Assembly: GCF_937873725.1 (NCBI RefSeq)
Contig: NZ_CALMYY010000112.1
Span: 1-64,000 of the forward strand
Length of the DNA: 64,000 nucleotides
Source: an uncultured Dietzia sp.
GTDB lineage: Bacteria > Actinomycetota > Actinomycetes > Mycobacteriales > Mycobacteriaceae
Reading direction: 5' to 3'
Below the pieces are notes generated by a model. It saw only the letters and a program-made list of their open reading frames with translations, ran no database searches and was not told where the DNA came from. Position numbers and translations under genes: made by a program. Shown piece by piece: positions 36,217 to 44,926 of this stretch. How positions within the stretch are numbered: position 1 is the stretch's first letter; the number at the start of each line of letters is the position of its first letter.

Positions 36217-36274
36217 TTCTCAAAAGAGGCATCTACCCGTGGCAGGTGGCACTGGCTGCCAGCTATCAGACCGC

Positions 36275-36303
36275 CGCGCCGATAATGTTCGATTATGTAA
36301 AGT
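36275..36303 (+). other. Xer-like motif beyond the IS nest
   Basis: CGCGCCGATAA and TTATGTAAAGT are separated by 7 bases (TGTTCGA). The left arm shares CCGATAA with the dif candidate at 21989. The right arm equals that of the motif at 22591. The 7-base centre is one more than in a standard dif. A link to an integrated element is speculative. Confidence 0.4.
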
Positions 36304-36327
36304 AAGCGGCACCGGCCCCCGGAACCG

Positions 36328-39069
36328 CTACGCGGCGGCCTCACCCGGTCCGTTCCCCCCGGAGTCCGGAGACCGCCGACGACCATACGACACCCGGGCC
36401 GGGGCGCCCCGTTGGGCGGCGAAGCCGGTGGCCCGCCTGTGCACGCCGATCGCGGGGTGCGGATGGGTGCGACGACGCTGAGGCAGCGCGGCGGAACGCT
36501 CGGCCTCGACCCGGAAGAAGACGCTCTTCACGGTCTCGATCAGCGCCAGGTAGAGCACGGCCATGGCCGCCAGCGCCGCATAGAACGGGGCCGGCAATGC
36601 CACGAACCCGAGCAGAGCGCCGACCGCGGTGAACGGCAGCACCACGCCCACGGCGACAACCGTCAGGACCGCCCCCGTCAGGGCCCAGGAAGGCCGACTG
36701 CGGAGGAACGGGACCTGTCGGGTGCGGATCGCGAAGACGATCAGGGTCTGGGTCGCCAGAGACTCCACGAACCAGCCCGTGCGGAACTCCTCCGGACCAG
36801 CATTGAGAACGCCCAACAGGAGGGCGAAGGTGGCGAAGTCGAACATCGAGGAGACCGGGCCGAAGACCAGCATGAACCGGCGGATCTGTCCCAGATCCCA
36901 GTGCGAGGGTTTGCGCAACTGCTCCTCGTCGACTCGATCGGTGGGAATGGCCAGCTGAGAGCAGTCGTAGAGGACGTTGTTGAGCAGGATCTGCTGGGGC
37001 AGCATCGGCAGGAACGCCAGGAACGCGCTCGCCGCGGCGGCGGAGAACATGTTCCCGAAGTTGGACGAGGTCCCCATGAGGACGTACTTGATGGTGTTGG
37101 CGAAGATCCGCCGACCGCCCACCACCCCCCGCGCCAGGGTGCCGAGGTCTTTGTGGAGCATGATCACGTCGGCGGCATCCTTGGCCACGTCGGTGCCGGT
37201 GTCCACCGAGATCCCCACATCGGCCTCATGCAGGGCCAGGGCGTCGTTGACCCCGTCGCCGAGGTAGCCGACGGCGTGCCGGGCGCGCAGGAGACGGATG
37301 ATCCGGGCCTTCTGCTCCGGGGACACCCGGGCGAAGACGATCGTCGTGGCCGCGACGGTGGCCAGGGCCTCGTCGTCGAGGGCGTCGACCTGGTGCCCGG
37401 TCAGGGCCGGGACCATGCCGGCGTCATCGGTGAGCCCGAGGTCCCGGCACACCTTGATCGCGACGACCGCGTTGTCACCGGTGGTGACCTTCACCCCGAT
37501 CCCGAGCTGCGCCAGGGCCCGGAGCGCGTCGGCGGCGTCGGACTTGGGGCGATCGAGAAAGCACAGGAAGCCGGCCAGACGGAACCCGGACGGAGGCCTC
37601 GACGCCAGTTCGGTCTCGCCGTCCGCTCGACGCACAGCCACCGCCACCACCCGCAGCCCCTGCTCGAACAGCGCGTCCAGCGCATCCCGCCCCTCGCCCT
37701 CGTTCGGGGAGCACCGGGAGGTCACCACTTCGGGAGCCCCCTTGAGGGTCTCCCATCGATGACCGTCCGGCAGATCCAGGAGCACCGAGGAGGTCAGGGA
37801 GTCATGGTCGAAGGGACGGTAGGCAACCCTCCGGATTCCCGCCACGTCGACCTGGCCCGGAGCTCCCGGCCCCGCGGCCTGCCACAGCGCCGCGTCCAGT
37901 GCGTTCTGCCCCGCCCCGGCGCCCCCGACGGCAGGATCAGCCTCGCAGCACAGCAGGCCCCACCTCAGCGTGTCCGCCCGGTCCTGTCCGGCGGGCACCG
38001 CCTCGAGGAAGGTGATACTCCCCTCGGTCAGCGTGCCCGTCTTGTCCGTGACCAGCACGTCCATGTTGCCCAGATCCTCGATGCTCGTCAATCGCTTGAC
38101 CAGCACCTTCTCTCTCGCCAGCAGCCGTGATCCAGCCGCCAGGGAGGTACTCACCACCGCCGGCAACAGCTGCGGGGTGATGCCGACCGCGATCGCCAGC
38201 GAGAACAGCAGCGCATCGAGGAATGGGCGACGCAACAGCAGGTTGATCACCAGGATCCCCACCATGAGCGCCACGCCGATCCACAGCAGCATCATCGAGA
38301 ACCGCGTCAGCCCCATCTCGAAACCCGTGCGCGGTGCCCGCTCCCCCAGCCCCTGTGCGATCCTGCCGAACTGGGCGTCCGCGCCGGTCGCGACCACCAC
38401 GGCGAGGGCGTCCCCGTGGCGAACCACCGTGCCCATCAGCAGGCACGACCCCAGGTCCGCCAGTGCGGCCCCCGGTTCCACCGGTGCCGGCGACTTGGCC
38501 ACCGGCACCGACTCCCCGGTCAGCACCGCTTCATCGGCCTCGAGCTCGTTGCACTCCACCACCCGGAGATCGGCAGGCACGATCGATCCCAGACCGACGC
38601 GCACGAGGTCTCCGACCACCAGGTCCTTGACGTCCACGGAACGATCCCGTCCGCCCCGGACCACCACCACACTGTGGCTGACCTGCCGGTGCAGGTCCTG
38701 GGCGGTGCGTTCGGCCCGGTACTCGTTGACGAACCCCAGCCCGGTACTGGCCGTCATGATCGCCCCGATGATCAGCGCGTTGACCTGATCCCCGGTGGCG
38801 AAGGACAGGCCCGCCGCGATGAGCAAGAGCAGCAACACGGGATTGGCGAACTGCCGCAGGAGCACACTCCACCCGGTCGACCGGTGCCCGGGCAGCTCAT
38901 TGGGGCCATCGGCCGCCAGACGCTCAGCCGCCCGCTCCTCGGCCAGACCGGAGCCCGACACCCCGAGCGCGCTCAGCACGTCCGGTGCCGGTAGGACTGC
39001 GGCCTGCTCCAGGGTCAGGTGACGTGCCTTCGCCTCGGTTCCCGACCCGCCCCCGTACTGTCGCGCCAC
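36328..39069 (-). CDS. mgtA: Mg2+-importing-type P-type ATPase (MgtA/MgtB-like)
   Basis: This 913-residue type IIIB P-type ATPase has ten expected membrane spans. Motifs are LTGES (actuator), DVLVTDKTGTLTEG (phosphorylated Asp), LKGAPEVV (nucleotide binding) and GYLGDGVNDALAL (hinge). The membrane segments QFANPVLLLLLIAAGLSF and LFSLAIAVGITPQLLPAVVS fit Mg2+ pumps. The last ~55 residues after VKSVFFRVEAE are basic, proline-rich and unlike the family end, and they run towards the IS nest, so the 3' end may have been changed by rearrangement. No Mg2+ riboswitch was seen upstream. Confidence 0.88.
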   Translation of the reverse strand: MARQYGGGSGTEAKARHLTLEQAAVLPAPDVLSALGVSGSGLAEERAAERLAADGPNELPGHRSTGWSVLLRQFANPVLLLLLIAAGLSFATGDQVNALIIGAIMTASTGLGFVNEYRAERTAQDLHRQVSHSVVVVRGGRDRSVDVKDLVVGDLVRVGLGSIVPADLRVVECNELEADEAVLTGESVPVAKSPAPVEPGAALADLGSCLLMGTVVRHGDALAVVVATGADAQFGRIAQGLGERAPRTGFEMGLTRFSMMLLWIGVALMVGILVINLLLRRPFLDALLFSLAIAVGITPQLLPAVVSTSLAAGSRLLAREKVLVKRLTSIEDLGNMDVLVTDKTGTLTEGSITFLEAVPAGQDRADTLRWGLLCCEADPAVGGAGAGQNALDAALWQAAGPGAPGQVDVAGIRRVAYRPFDHDSLTSSVLLDLPDGHRWETLKGAPEVVTSRCSPNEGEGRDALDALFEQGLRVVAVAVRRADGETELASRPPSGFRLAGFLCFLDRPKSDAADALRALAQLGIGVKVTTGDNAVVAIKVCRDLGLTDDAGMVPALTGHQVDALDDEALATVAATTIVFARVSPEQKARIIRLLRARHAVGYLGDGVNDALALHEADVGISVDTGTDVAKDAADVIMLHKDLGTLARGVVGGRRIFANTIKYVLMGTSSNFGNMFSAAAASAFLAFLPMLPQQILLNNVLYDCSQLAIPTDRVDEEQLRKPSHWDLGQIRRFMLVFGPVSSMFDFATFALLLGVLNAGPEEFRTGWFVESLATQTLIVFAIRTRQVPFLRSRPSWALTGAVLTVVAVGVVLPFTAVGALLGFVALPAPFYAALAAMAVLYLALIETVKSVFFRVEAERSAALPQRRRTHPHPAIGVHRRATGFAAQRGAPARVSYGRRRSPDSGGNGPGEAAA

Positions 39070-39220
39070 GGAACTGAGTTTGTCACCGGCAGGCGTCTTT
39101 GCCTAGACCGCCGGCGAACCCGGGTCGACGATGCCCGAGTCACCCGGACGCACGCGACGCGGTATCCGGCGGTGTCCCCGACCAGTTGCGCTCCGCCCCG
39201 ACCGCCGTAGGGTCGCCATC

Positions 39221-39928
39221 ATGACCACTGTCCTCATGATCCTGTCCGCCGCCGACCACTGGACCCTGGCGGACGGCACGACGCATCCCACCGGGTTCTG
39301 GGCGGAGGAGTTCGTCACGCCCTACGAGGCGTTCACGGGGGAGGGCTGGTCCGTCACCCTCGCCACCCCCGGCGGCCGCGCGCCCACGTTCGACCGGGCC
39401 AGCCTCGCCGAGGGCGCCGGCGATCCGGAGACCCTCGAGAAGCTCAAGGCCTCCCTCGAGCGCCTCACGCCGGTTCTCGACTCCCCCGCCGACCTCGCCG
39501 CCGTCGACCACACCGATTTCGACCTGGTCTTCTACCCGGGCGGCCACGGTCCGCTCGAGGACCTCGCCGTGGACCGGACCTCCGGGGCGATCCTTGCCGA
39601 GCGGGTCACCGCCGGCACGCCCCTGGCGCTGCTGTGCCACGCGCCCGCCGCACTCCTGGCCGCCTCCGACGATCCGGCGTCCTCGCCGTTCGCCGGCTAC
39701 CGGGTGACCGGATTCTCGAACATCGAGGAAGAGCAGGTGGGCCTGGCGGAGAAGGCTCCCTGGCTGCTCGAGGCCAAGCTCAAGGAGCTCGGAGCGGATT
39801 TCTCCGCGGCCGCCGATCCCTGGGACTCGCACGTCGTGGTGGACCGCAACCTCTACACGGGCCAGAACCCGAACTCCTCCGCCGAGCTCGCCGAGCGGCT
39901 CGTCGCCGACCTCGGCCACCCAGCGTAA
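39221..39928 (+). CDS. DJ-1/PfpI-family protein (Hsp31-like)
   Basis: The 235-residue protein has a class I glutamine-amidotransferase-like fold. The nucleophile cysteine is in LALLCHAPAALL. The conserved early acidic residue is in the PYEAFTGEGW segment, and FYPGGHGPLEDL precedes the elbow. Such proteins act as glyoxalase III or deglycase-like enzymes or chaperones. The ATG at 39221 is preferred over a longer antisense-overlapping frame. It is divergent from the ATPase gene, with 151 bases between them showing nothing else. Confidence 0.85.
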   Translation: MTTVLMILSAADHWTLADGTTHPTGFWAEEFVTPYEAFTGEGWSVTLATPGGRAPTFDRASLAEGAGDPETLEKLKASLERLTPVLDSPADLAAVDHTDFDLVFYPGGHGPLEDLAVDRTSGAILAERVTAGTPLALLCHAPAALLAASDDPASSPFAGYRVTGFSNIEEEQVGLAEKAPWLLEAKLKELGADFSAAADPWDSHVVVDRNLYTGQNPNSSAELAERLVADLGHPA

Positions 39929-39995
39929 GGCCCTCTCGAGGACTGGGTATTCCCCCTCGCCACCCCGGCCGGCCGCGCTCGCCCGTCCGGTATCC

Positions 39996-40766
39996 CTACG
40001 GTCGGACCGTCAAGGACTGCGCGACGGTCCCCAGCGGACCGTCCTCGTCGTGGATCACGCTGGCGGTCAGACCCAGACCGCCGGGACCGAACGTGACGCG
40101 GGTGTCGAACCCCAGCCACTCCCCCTGCGGCGGCCGCACCAGGTGCGCGGTGAGGTCGATGTTCGGGAAGTGCACCCGGTCGGGATCCGCGCGCACGGCC
40201 ATCCCGTTGGCGATGTCGAAGAGCCCGGCCATCCGCGCGAGGGTGCTCACCTCCTCGTCGTCGGCGAGCAGCGGCACCTCCGTGCGCACCCAGTACCTCG
40301 ACCGGCCGGGCCCCGCCGAGGCCCGCCGGACCTGCGCGGATGCCAGGTACCCGCCCCGCCAGAGGGTCGTGGGATCCCAGGGATCCATGGCGGCAGGCGG
40401 CGGGATCGGATCGAACCCGTCCCCCGCGAGGCCGGTGGTGTCGCGCGGCTGCTGCAACCACGCGCGCAGGCGAATCCCCGCCCGGTCGCCGTGGCCGTAG
40501 GTGACCTCCACCAGTTCGATGGTCCGGCCGGGGCGGATCACCTCGACCCTCACGTCCACGACGTCCATGGGGACCACGCCCAGCAGCTCGTACGACAGGC
40601 GCGAGAGGACCATCGGATCCTCGCGGCGGCCGGCGCAGTCGGACTCGACGGCGTGGACGAGCAGGCCGAGCGCGGGGCCGATGTGCTGCATCGAGGAGTC
40701 CCAGGCCCCGCTGACGTGATCCGTCGGGCGGAACGTCCCCGGACCCAGTCGCTCGAAGTACGCCAT
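39996..40766 (-). CDS. TesB-like acyl-CoA thioesterase family protein
   Basis: The 256-residue protein has two hotdog repeats. The N-terminal one has HVSGAWDSSMQHIGPALGLL and the LSYELLGVVPMDVVDVRVEVIRPGRTIELVEV strand pair (positions about 55-90). The C-terminal one has FPNIDLTAHLVRPPQGEWLGFDTRVTF and a catalytic-type Asp and Thr/Gln. The family hydrolyses acyl-CoA. It is divergent from a MaoC-like gene, suggesting a shared lipid role. The intergenic space is 65 bases. Confidence 0.78.
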   Translation of the reverse strand: MAYFERLGPGTFRPTDHVSGAWDSSMQHIGPALGLLVHAVESDCAGRREDPMVLSRLSYELLGVVPMDVVDVRVEVIRPGRTIELVEVTYGHGDRAGIRLRAWLQQPRDTTGLAGDGFDPIPPPAAMDPWDPTTLWRGGYLASAQVRRASAGPGRSRYWVRTEVPLLADDEEVSTLARMAGLFDIANGMAVRADPDRVHFPNIDLTAHLVRPPQGEWLGFDTRVTFGPGGLGLTASVIHDEDGPLGTVAQSLTVRP

Positions 40767-40831
40767 CCGCGGTCTCCAGTCGGTGAGTGATGATTAACTG
40801 GGAGGGTACACACCGGCACCCGGGAGGCACC

Positions 40832-41311
40832 ATGGACGACACGACATCCGACGAGTTCGCGACCCCGATCGACGACAGGTACCTCGACGACTACACGGAG
40901 GGCGCGACCTACCGGTTCGGCGAGGAGTCGGTCGACGCCGAGGAGATCGTGGAGTTCGCCCGTCGGTACGACCCGCAGAGCATCCACACCGATCCCGAGG
41001 CGGCTGCCGAGGGCCCGTTCGGGGGGCTCATCGCGAGCGGCTGGCAGACGGCCGCCCTCATGATGCGCCTGTTCGCCGACAACTACCTCACCAGCGTCGC
41101 GAGCCTGGCCTCCCCCGGGATCGACGAACTCCGCTGGGTCCGGCCGCTGCGCCCGGGCGACCGGCTCACCCTGGTCTGCGAGACGACCGGTGTCCGCCCC
41201 TCGAGGAGCAAGCCCGACCGCGGGGTACTCACCACGGATGTCACCCTGCTGAACCAGGACGGGGACCCGGTCCTCACCGCGACCGCCCTGAACATGGTCG
41301 CCCGCCGCTGA
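40832..41311 (+). CDS. MaoC-like hydratase-fold protein
   Basis: This 159-residue single-hotdog protein is related to MaoC dehydratases. The catalytic pattern is visible as FARRYDPQSIHTDPEAAAEGPFGGLIASGWQT (positions about 48-79), with the Asp-x-x-x-x-His pair and the GGLIASGW helix. It probably hydrates or dehydrates an acyl-CoA. A GGGAGG site precedes the ATG. It lies 5 bases before the end of the convergent oxidoreductase gene. Confidence 0.85.
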   Translation: MDDTTSDEFATPIDDRYLDDYTEGATYRFGEESVDAEEIVEFARRYDPQSIHTDPEAAAEGPFGGLIASGWQTAALMMRLFADNYLTSVASLASPGIDELRWVRPLRPGDRLTLVCETTGVRPSRSKPDRGVLTTDVTLLNQDGDPVLTATALNMVARR

Positions 41312-41316
41312 GGAGG

Positions 41317-41796
41317 TCAGAGCCTCGGGGTGAGGTGGAAGATCGGCAACAGTCTGTCGGTACGTCCCGCATAGATCTCGTAGTTGGGCCACACCCGCAC
41401 GGCTGCGGCCCACGCCGAGTCCCGCTCGTCCCGCGGGACCTCTCGTACGTCCACGACGAGTCGAGCGCCGTAGACCGACATCTCGACCTCGCCCTCCCCC
41501 GCCGCGCGGAGGTTGTGGACCCAGGCCGGCGTCTTCTCGCCACCCCAGTTGGAGCCGATGATCACGAGGCCGTTGCGCCAGGAGGCGCACAGGAGCGGGG
41601 TGCTGCGCAGGGCGCCACTCCTGCGCCCGGGCACGTGGAGCGTGAGGGTCGGCAGGCCCGCCACCCGCAGAAGGGGGATCCGGCCGCGAGTCACCCGCGA
41701 CATCCACGTGTCGACCGTCACCACGAGATGCGAGTTCTCCCGCGTCGCGTCCTGACGCCCGAACCAGATCGCGAGCGGGGTGAGAATGTTGCCCAT
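41317..41796 (-). CDS. Deazaflavin (F420)-dependent nitroreductase family protein
   Basis: The 159-residue split-barrel protein is of the DDN/F420 class. LTLHVPGRRSGALRSTPLLCA is the family's F420 phosphate-binding segment, followed by GLVIIGSNWGGEKTPAWVHNLRA and the closing VWPNYEIYAGRTDRLLPIF. Members reduce quinones or nitro compounds with reduced F420. The substrate here is unknown. Confidence 0.85.
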   Translation of the reverse strand: MGNILTPLAIWFGRQDATRENSHLVVTVDTWMSRVTRGRIPLLRVAGLPTLTLHVPGRRSGALRSTPLLCASWRNGLVIIGSNWGGEKTPAWVHNLRAAGEGEVEMSVYGARLVVDVREVPRDERDSAWAAAVRVWPNYEIYAGRTDRLLPIFHLTPRL

Positions 41797-41844
41797 GCAC
41801 GCACTCTAGGATGTCGCCGGCTCGCCGCGGCGGGCGAGGGTCCG

Positions 41845-43200
41845 CTACGCGGTGACGAGCACCTGTACCGACTCGACCCAACCCCGGCGGAGTCCCGCCT
41901 CCACGGCCGCGAGGTGGAACGCCCACATCCGGCGGTAGACCGCATCGAATCCGAGGGCGGCCGCATCGCGCCCACGGAGCGCGAACGTCTCGGACCACAA
42001 CCGGACCGTCTCCGCGTGGTGTGCCGTCGACTCGACCCGGCCACGCAGCCGCAGGCGCGACGCACGGTCGACCTCGGCCACCAGGTCCGACCAGGAGCCC
42101 GCCGGACCCCCCTCCCACACCCAGCGCCCCCCCCCCGGGCCCACCCGGGCGCCGGGCCCCCCCCCCCCCGCCTCGTGCCGCGCCCCCCCCCCCGCGGCCT
42201 CGCCGACCGCCGGCCCGGGCCGCTCCGGCGCCACGACCCCCGCCATCACGAGCCGACCACCGGGGGCGAGGAGACGGTCGGCGACCTGCACGACCTCCGC
42301 GTACCCCGCGAGCCCCGAGGTGACTCCCGGCTCCACCGCCAGCATGGCGTCGACGACCCCACCGGAGTCCGCGGGAGTTCCCAGGAAGAGCGCGATCTCG
42401 TCGTCGAGTCCCGCGGCGGAGAACCTCGAACCCAACGTCGACAACCGCTCCGTCGAGGCCGTCATGGTCCGGACGTGTGCGCCCCGCTCGGCGGCCCGCA
42501 TGGGCAACTCACCCCAGCCCGGCGTCGCGACGAGGGTTCGAGATCCCTCCCCGACCCCGGCCAGCGCGAGGAGCGTGTCCGCAGCCCGTCGCTGCGCGTC
42601 CCCGAGATCACCCCGCCCGGGCGGGGTCGAGGGGGCCTCGAGGTGGACGACATCGGTTCCGTCACCCGCCCGCACGCGTGTCCGCGCCCCCGACGCGAAG
42701 ACCGCGCCCGAGGTGGACATCGTCTCGTCCGTGTAGAGCGAGGTGAGAGCTCCCGGGACGGAGTCCTCCAGGGCGGCGGGCGCCGGCCCCCCGCGTCGCC
42801 GACCGGTGCCGGTGGTCCCGCGGCCCTCTCGCCCGAACGCGCGCTCGCCCGGGTGGGCGCAGTCGGCGTTCGTCGAGATCCACGGACCGAGGGTTCCGAT
42901 GGCCGATCCGAGGTCGGGGGTCGTCCACTCGCCGGCCATGAACGATTCGCCCAGTCCCAGCACCCCGGAGGAGGCGAGCCTGGCCCAGAAGCGCTCCGGA
43001 TCGCCCAGGACGATGCGGACGGGGGCGTCATAATCCCCGGCCGCGGACGAATCCGGGTAGTCGATCCTCAGTCCGAGCTCCCGGGCCGACCTGCGCAGCG
43101 CCCGGGCGACCTCCACCGCGGCCTGGCCCCCGATCCCCTCCGGTTCCGCCAGGCCGGGCCAACGGTCGAGGTCGACGGTCTGGGGTTCGAGTCTGACCAC
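41845..43200 (-). CDS. Divergent cyclopropane-fatty-acid-synthase-like protein
   Basis: The 451-residue protein is laid out like cyclopropane/mycolic-acid methyltransferases. The N-terminal part has APVRIVLGDPERFWARLASSG and LGLGESFMAGEW. The methyltransferase domain follows with LAPGGRLVM, and the end is AFHLAAVEAGLRRGWVESVQVL. The SAM motif usually VLEIGCGWG reads LVATPGWG, and the usual YDKIVSIEMIEAV region is changed, so activity is uncertain. Residues ~336-358 are glycine runs encoded by three poly-G tracts. The GTG at 43200 has GAGGAGG upstream. Either the gene has decayed or the sequence is unreliable here. Confidence 0.65.
   Translation of the reverse strand: MVRLEPQTVDLDRWPGLAEPEGIGGQAAVEVARALRRSARELGLRIDYPDSSAAGDYDAPVRIVLGDPERFWARLASSGVLGLGESFMAGEWTTPDLGSAIGTLGPWISTNADCAHPGERAFGREGRGTTGTGRRRGGPAPAALEDSVPGALTSLYTDETMSTSGAVFASGARTRVRAGDGTDVVHLEAPSTPPGRGDLGDAQRRAADTLLALAGVGEGSRTLVATPGWGELPMRAAERGAHVRTMTASTERLSTLGSRFSAAGLDDEIALFLGTPADSGGVVDAMLAVEPGVTSGLAGYAEVVQVADRLLAPGGRLVMAGVVAPERPGPAVGEAAGGGARHEAGGGGPGARVGPGGGRWVWEGGPAGSWSDLVAEVDRASRLRLRGRVESTAHHAETVRLWSETFALRGRDAAALGFDAVYRRMWAFHLAAVEAGLRRGWVESVQVLVTA
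42127..42193. repeat. Three poly-C tracts of 10, 13 and 11 bases
   Basis: C runs occur at 42127-42136, 42157-42169 and 42183-42193. They lie inside the cyclopropane-synthase-like gene, where the coding strand reads poly-G. Such runs are prone to slippage and would switch the frame. They are also prone to sequencing error. Confidence 0.9.
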
Positions 43201-43425
43201 CGGTTCCTCCTCTGGGGCGTGTCGTGAGGTGGACGGTACCGCCGTCCGTCGCACGGGCTCGTCAGGCGCGTCGGGGGGACCCCGCGCCGCAGCGGACCCG
43301 CTCCGTGTGCACGCGCCGCGGCAGACCACTATCCTGGGTGTCCGTGCCCGCGCGCGATCCGCCCGGGCTCTGACCGATGAGCCACCGTGCCCGTCTCACC
43401 AGACACACCCCCACCAGGAGCCTCC

Positions 43426-44853
43426 ATGACCGAGCCCGCACACGACCAGGTCAACGCCACTGCATCGACCGGCCGGCGGCACCGAGTCGTCATCATCGGG
43501 TCCGGCTTCGGCGGGCTCTTCGCCGCCCAGCAGCTGGAGAAGGCGGACGTTGACGTGACCTTGGTCGCCAAGACCGGTCATCACCTCTTCCAGCCACTCC
43601 TGTACCAGGTCGCGACCGGCATCCTCTCGGTAGGGGAGATCGCCCCACCGACGCGGCTCATCCTCCGTGATCAGAAAAACGCCACCTGCATCCTCGGCGA
43701 TGTCGACAAGATCGACGTGGCCTCGAAGACCGTGTACGCGTCCGCCGGCCACATCCGCTTCGACGTCGAGTACGACAGCTTGATCGTCGCCGCCGGCGCC
43801 ACCCAGTCGTACTTCGGCAACGATCACTTCGAGCGCTGGGCCCCCGGCATGAAGACCGTCGACGACGCCCTGGAGCTGCGTAGCCGGATCCTCGGCTGCT
43901 TCGAGCAGGCCGAGGTCACCGAGGACGACGAGGAGCGGCGCCGACTGCTCACGTTTATCATCGTGGGTGCGGGCCCGACCGGTGTCGAGATGGCGGGCCA
44001 GGTCGCCGAGTTGGCGCAGCACACCCTCAAGAACAGCTTCCGACGGATCGATCCGGCCTCGGCCCGCGTGATTCTCCTCGACGCGGCTCCCGCGGTGCTC
44101 CCGCCGTTCGGCAACAAGCTCGGCAACGCCGCGCGGGCCCGGCTGGAGAAGATGGGCGTGGAGATCCAGCTCAACGCGATGGTCACGAACGTCGACGGTC
44201 TGGGGATCGAGGTGAAGGATCCGGACGGCTCGGTCCGCCGGATCGATGCCACCTGCAAGATCTGGTCCGCTGGCGTGCAGGCCAGCACCCTCGGCAGGAT
44301 GCTCGCCGACCAGACCGACGCCGAGGTCGACCGCGCCGGGCGGGTCCTGGTGCAGAAGGACCTCTCGATACCCGGACACCCCGAGATCTTTGTCGTGGGC
44401 GACATGATGAGCCTCGACAACCTGCCCGGCGTCGCCCAGGTCGCGATCCAGGGCGGCAAATACGCGGCCAAGCAGATCATCGCCGAGGTGGAGAAGGGCA
44501 GGACCCCCGCCGAGCGGGTGCCGTTCAAGTACTTCGACAAGGGCTCCATGGCCACCGTCTCCCGGTACAGCGCGGTCGTCAAGGTGGGCAAGCTCGAGAT
44601 CTCCGGCTTCATCGCCTGGGTCATGTGGCTGGTGGTCCACCTCGCGTATCTCATCGGCTTCAAGAATCGCCTCACCACGATGTTCTCCTGGGGGATGCAC
44701 ATGGGCGGCGACCACCGCTCGCAATTGACCTCGACTCAACAGTGGGTCTACGGACGGCAGGCCATCGAACGGGTGGCAGCCCACGAAGCCGCGCAATCGG
44801 CGGAGCAGTCCTTGGCCGAGGCGAAGGAAGCGGCGTCGGCCACACGTGACTGA
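43426..44853 (+). CDS. ndh: Type II NADH dehydrogenase
   Basis: This 475-residue membrane-bound flavoprotein passes electrons from NADH to menaquinone without pumping protons. FAD binding is VVIIGSGFGGLFAAQQL, NADH binding is FIIVGAGPTGVEMAGQVAEL, the third FAD segment is EIFVVGDMMSL and the quinone region follows near VAIQGGKYAA. C-terminal hydrophobic helices (FIAWVMWLVVHLAYLIGF) anchor it. The ATG at 43426 has CAGGAG upstream. A strong hairpin ends the unit. Confidence 0.95.
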   Translation: MTEPAHDQVNATASTGRRHRVVIIGSGFGGLFAAQQLEKADVDVTLVAKTGHHLFQPLLYQVATGILSVGEIAPPTRLILRDQKNATCILGDVDKIDVASKTVYASAGHIRFDVEYDSLIVAAGATQSYFGNDHFERWAPGMKTVDDALELRSRILGCFEQAEVTEDDEERRRLLTFIIVGAGPTGVEMAGQVAELAQHTLKNSFRRIDPASARVILLDAAPAVLPPFGNKLGNAARARLEKMGVEIQLNAMVTNVDGLGIEVKDPDGSVRRIDATCKIWSAGVQASTLGRMLADQTDAEVDRAGRVLVQKDLSIPGHPEIFVVGDMMSLDNLPGVAQVAIQGGKYAAKQIIAEVEKGRTPAERVPFKYFDKGSMATVSRYSAVVKVGKLEISGFIAWVMWLVVHLAYLIGFKNRLTTMFSWGMHMGGDHRSQLTSTQQWVYGRQAIERVAAHEAAQSAEQSLAEAKEAASATRD

Positions 44854-44873
44854 CACGCGCACATGACACGCGA

Positions 44874-44905
44874 CGGCGCCCGGCGGGAGTTCCCGCCGGG
44901 CGCCG
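44874..44905. terminator. Terminator between ndh and thioesterase gene
   Basis: A 15-bp perfect stem (GGCGCCCGGCGGGA with its complement plus one closing pair) closes a 2-base gap between two convergent genes. It should act in both directions. Confidence 0.85.
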
Positions 44906-44926
44906 ATCGTCGCGCGTCGCGAGCGT

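Noticed and set aside
36412-38130. 572-codon plus frame opposite the P-type ATPase
   Set aside because: It is antisense to an intact conserved ATPase and rich in Arg, Gly, His and Gln, typical of shadow frames.
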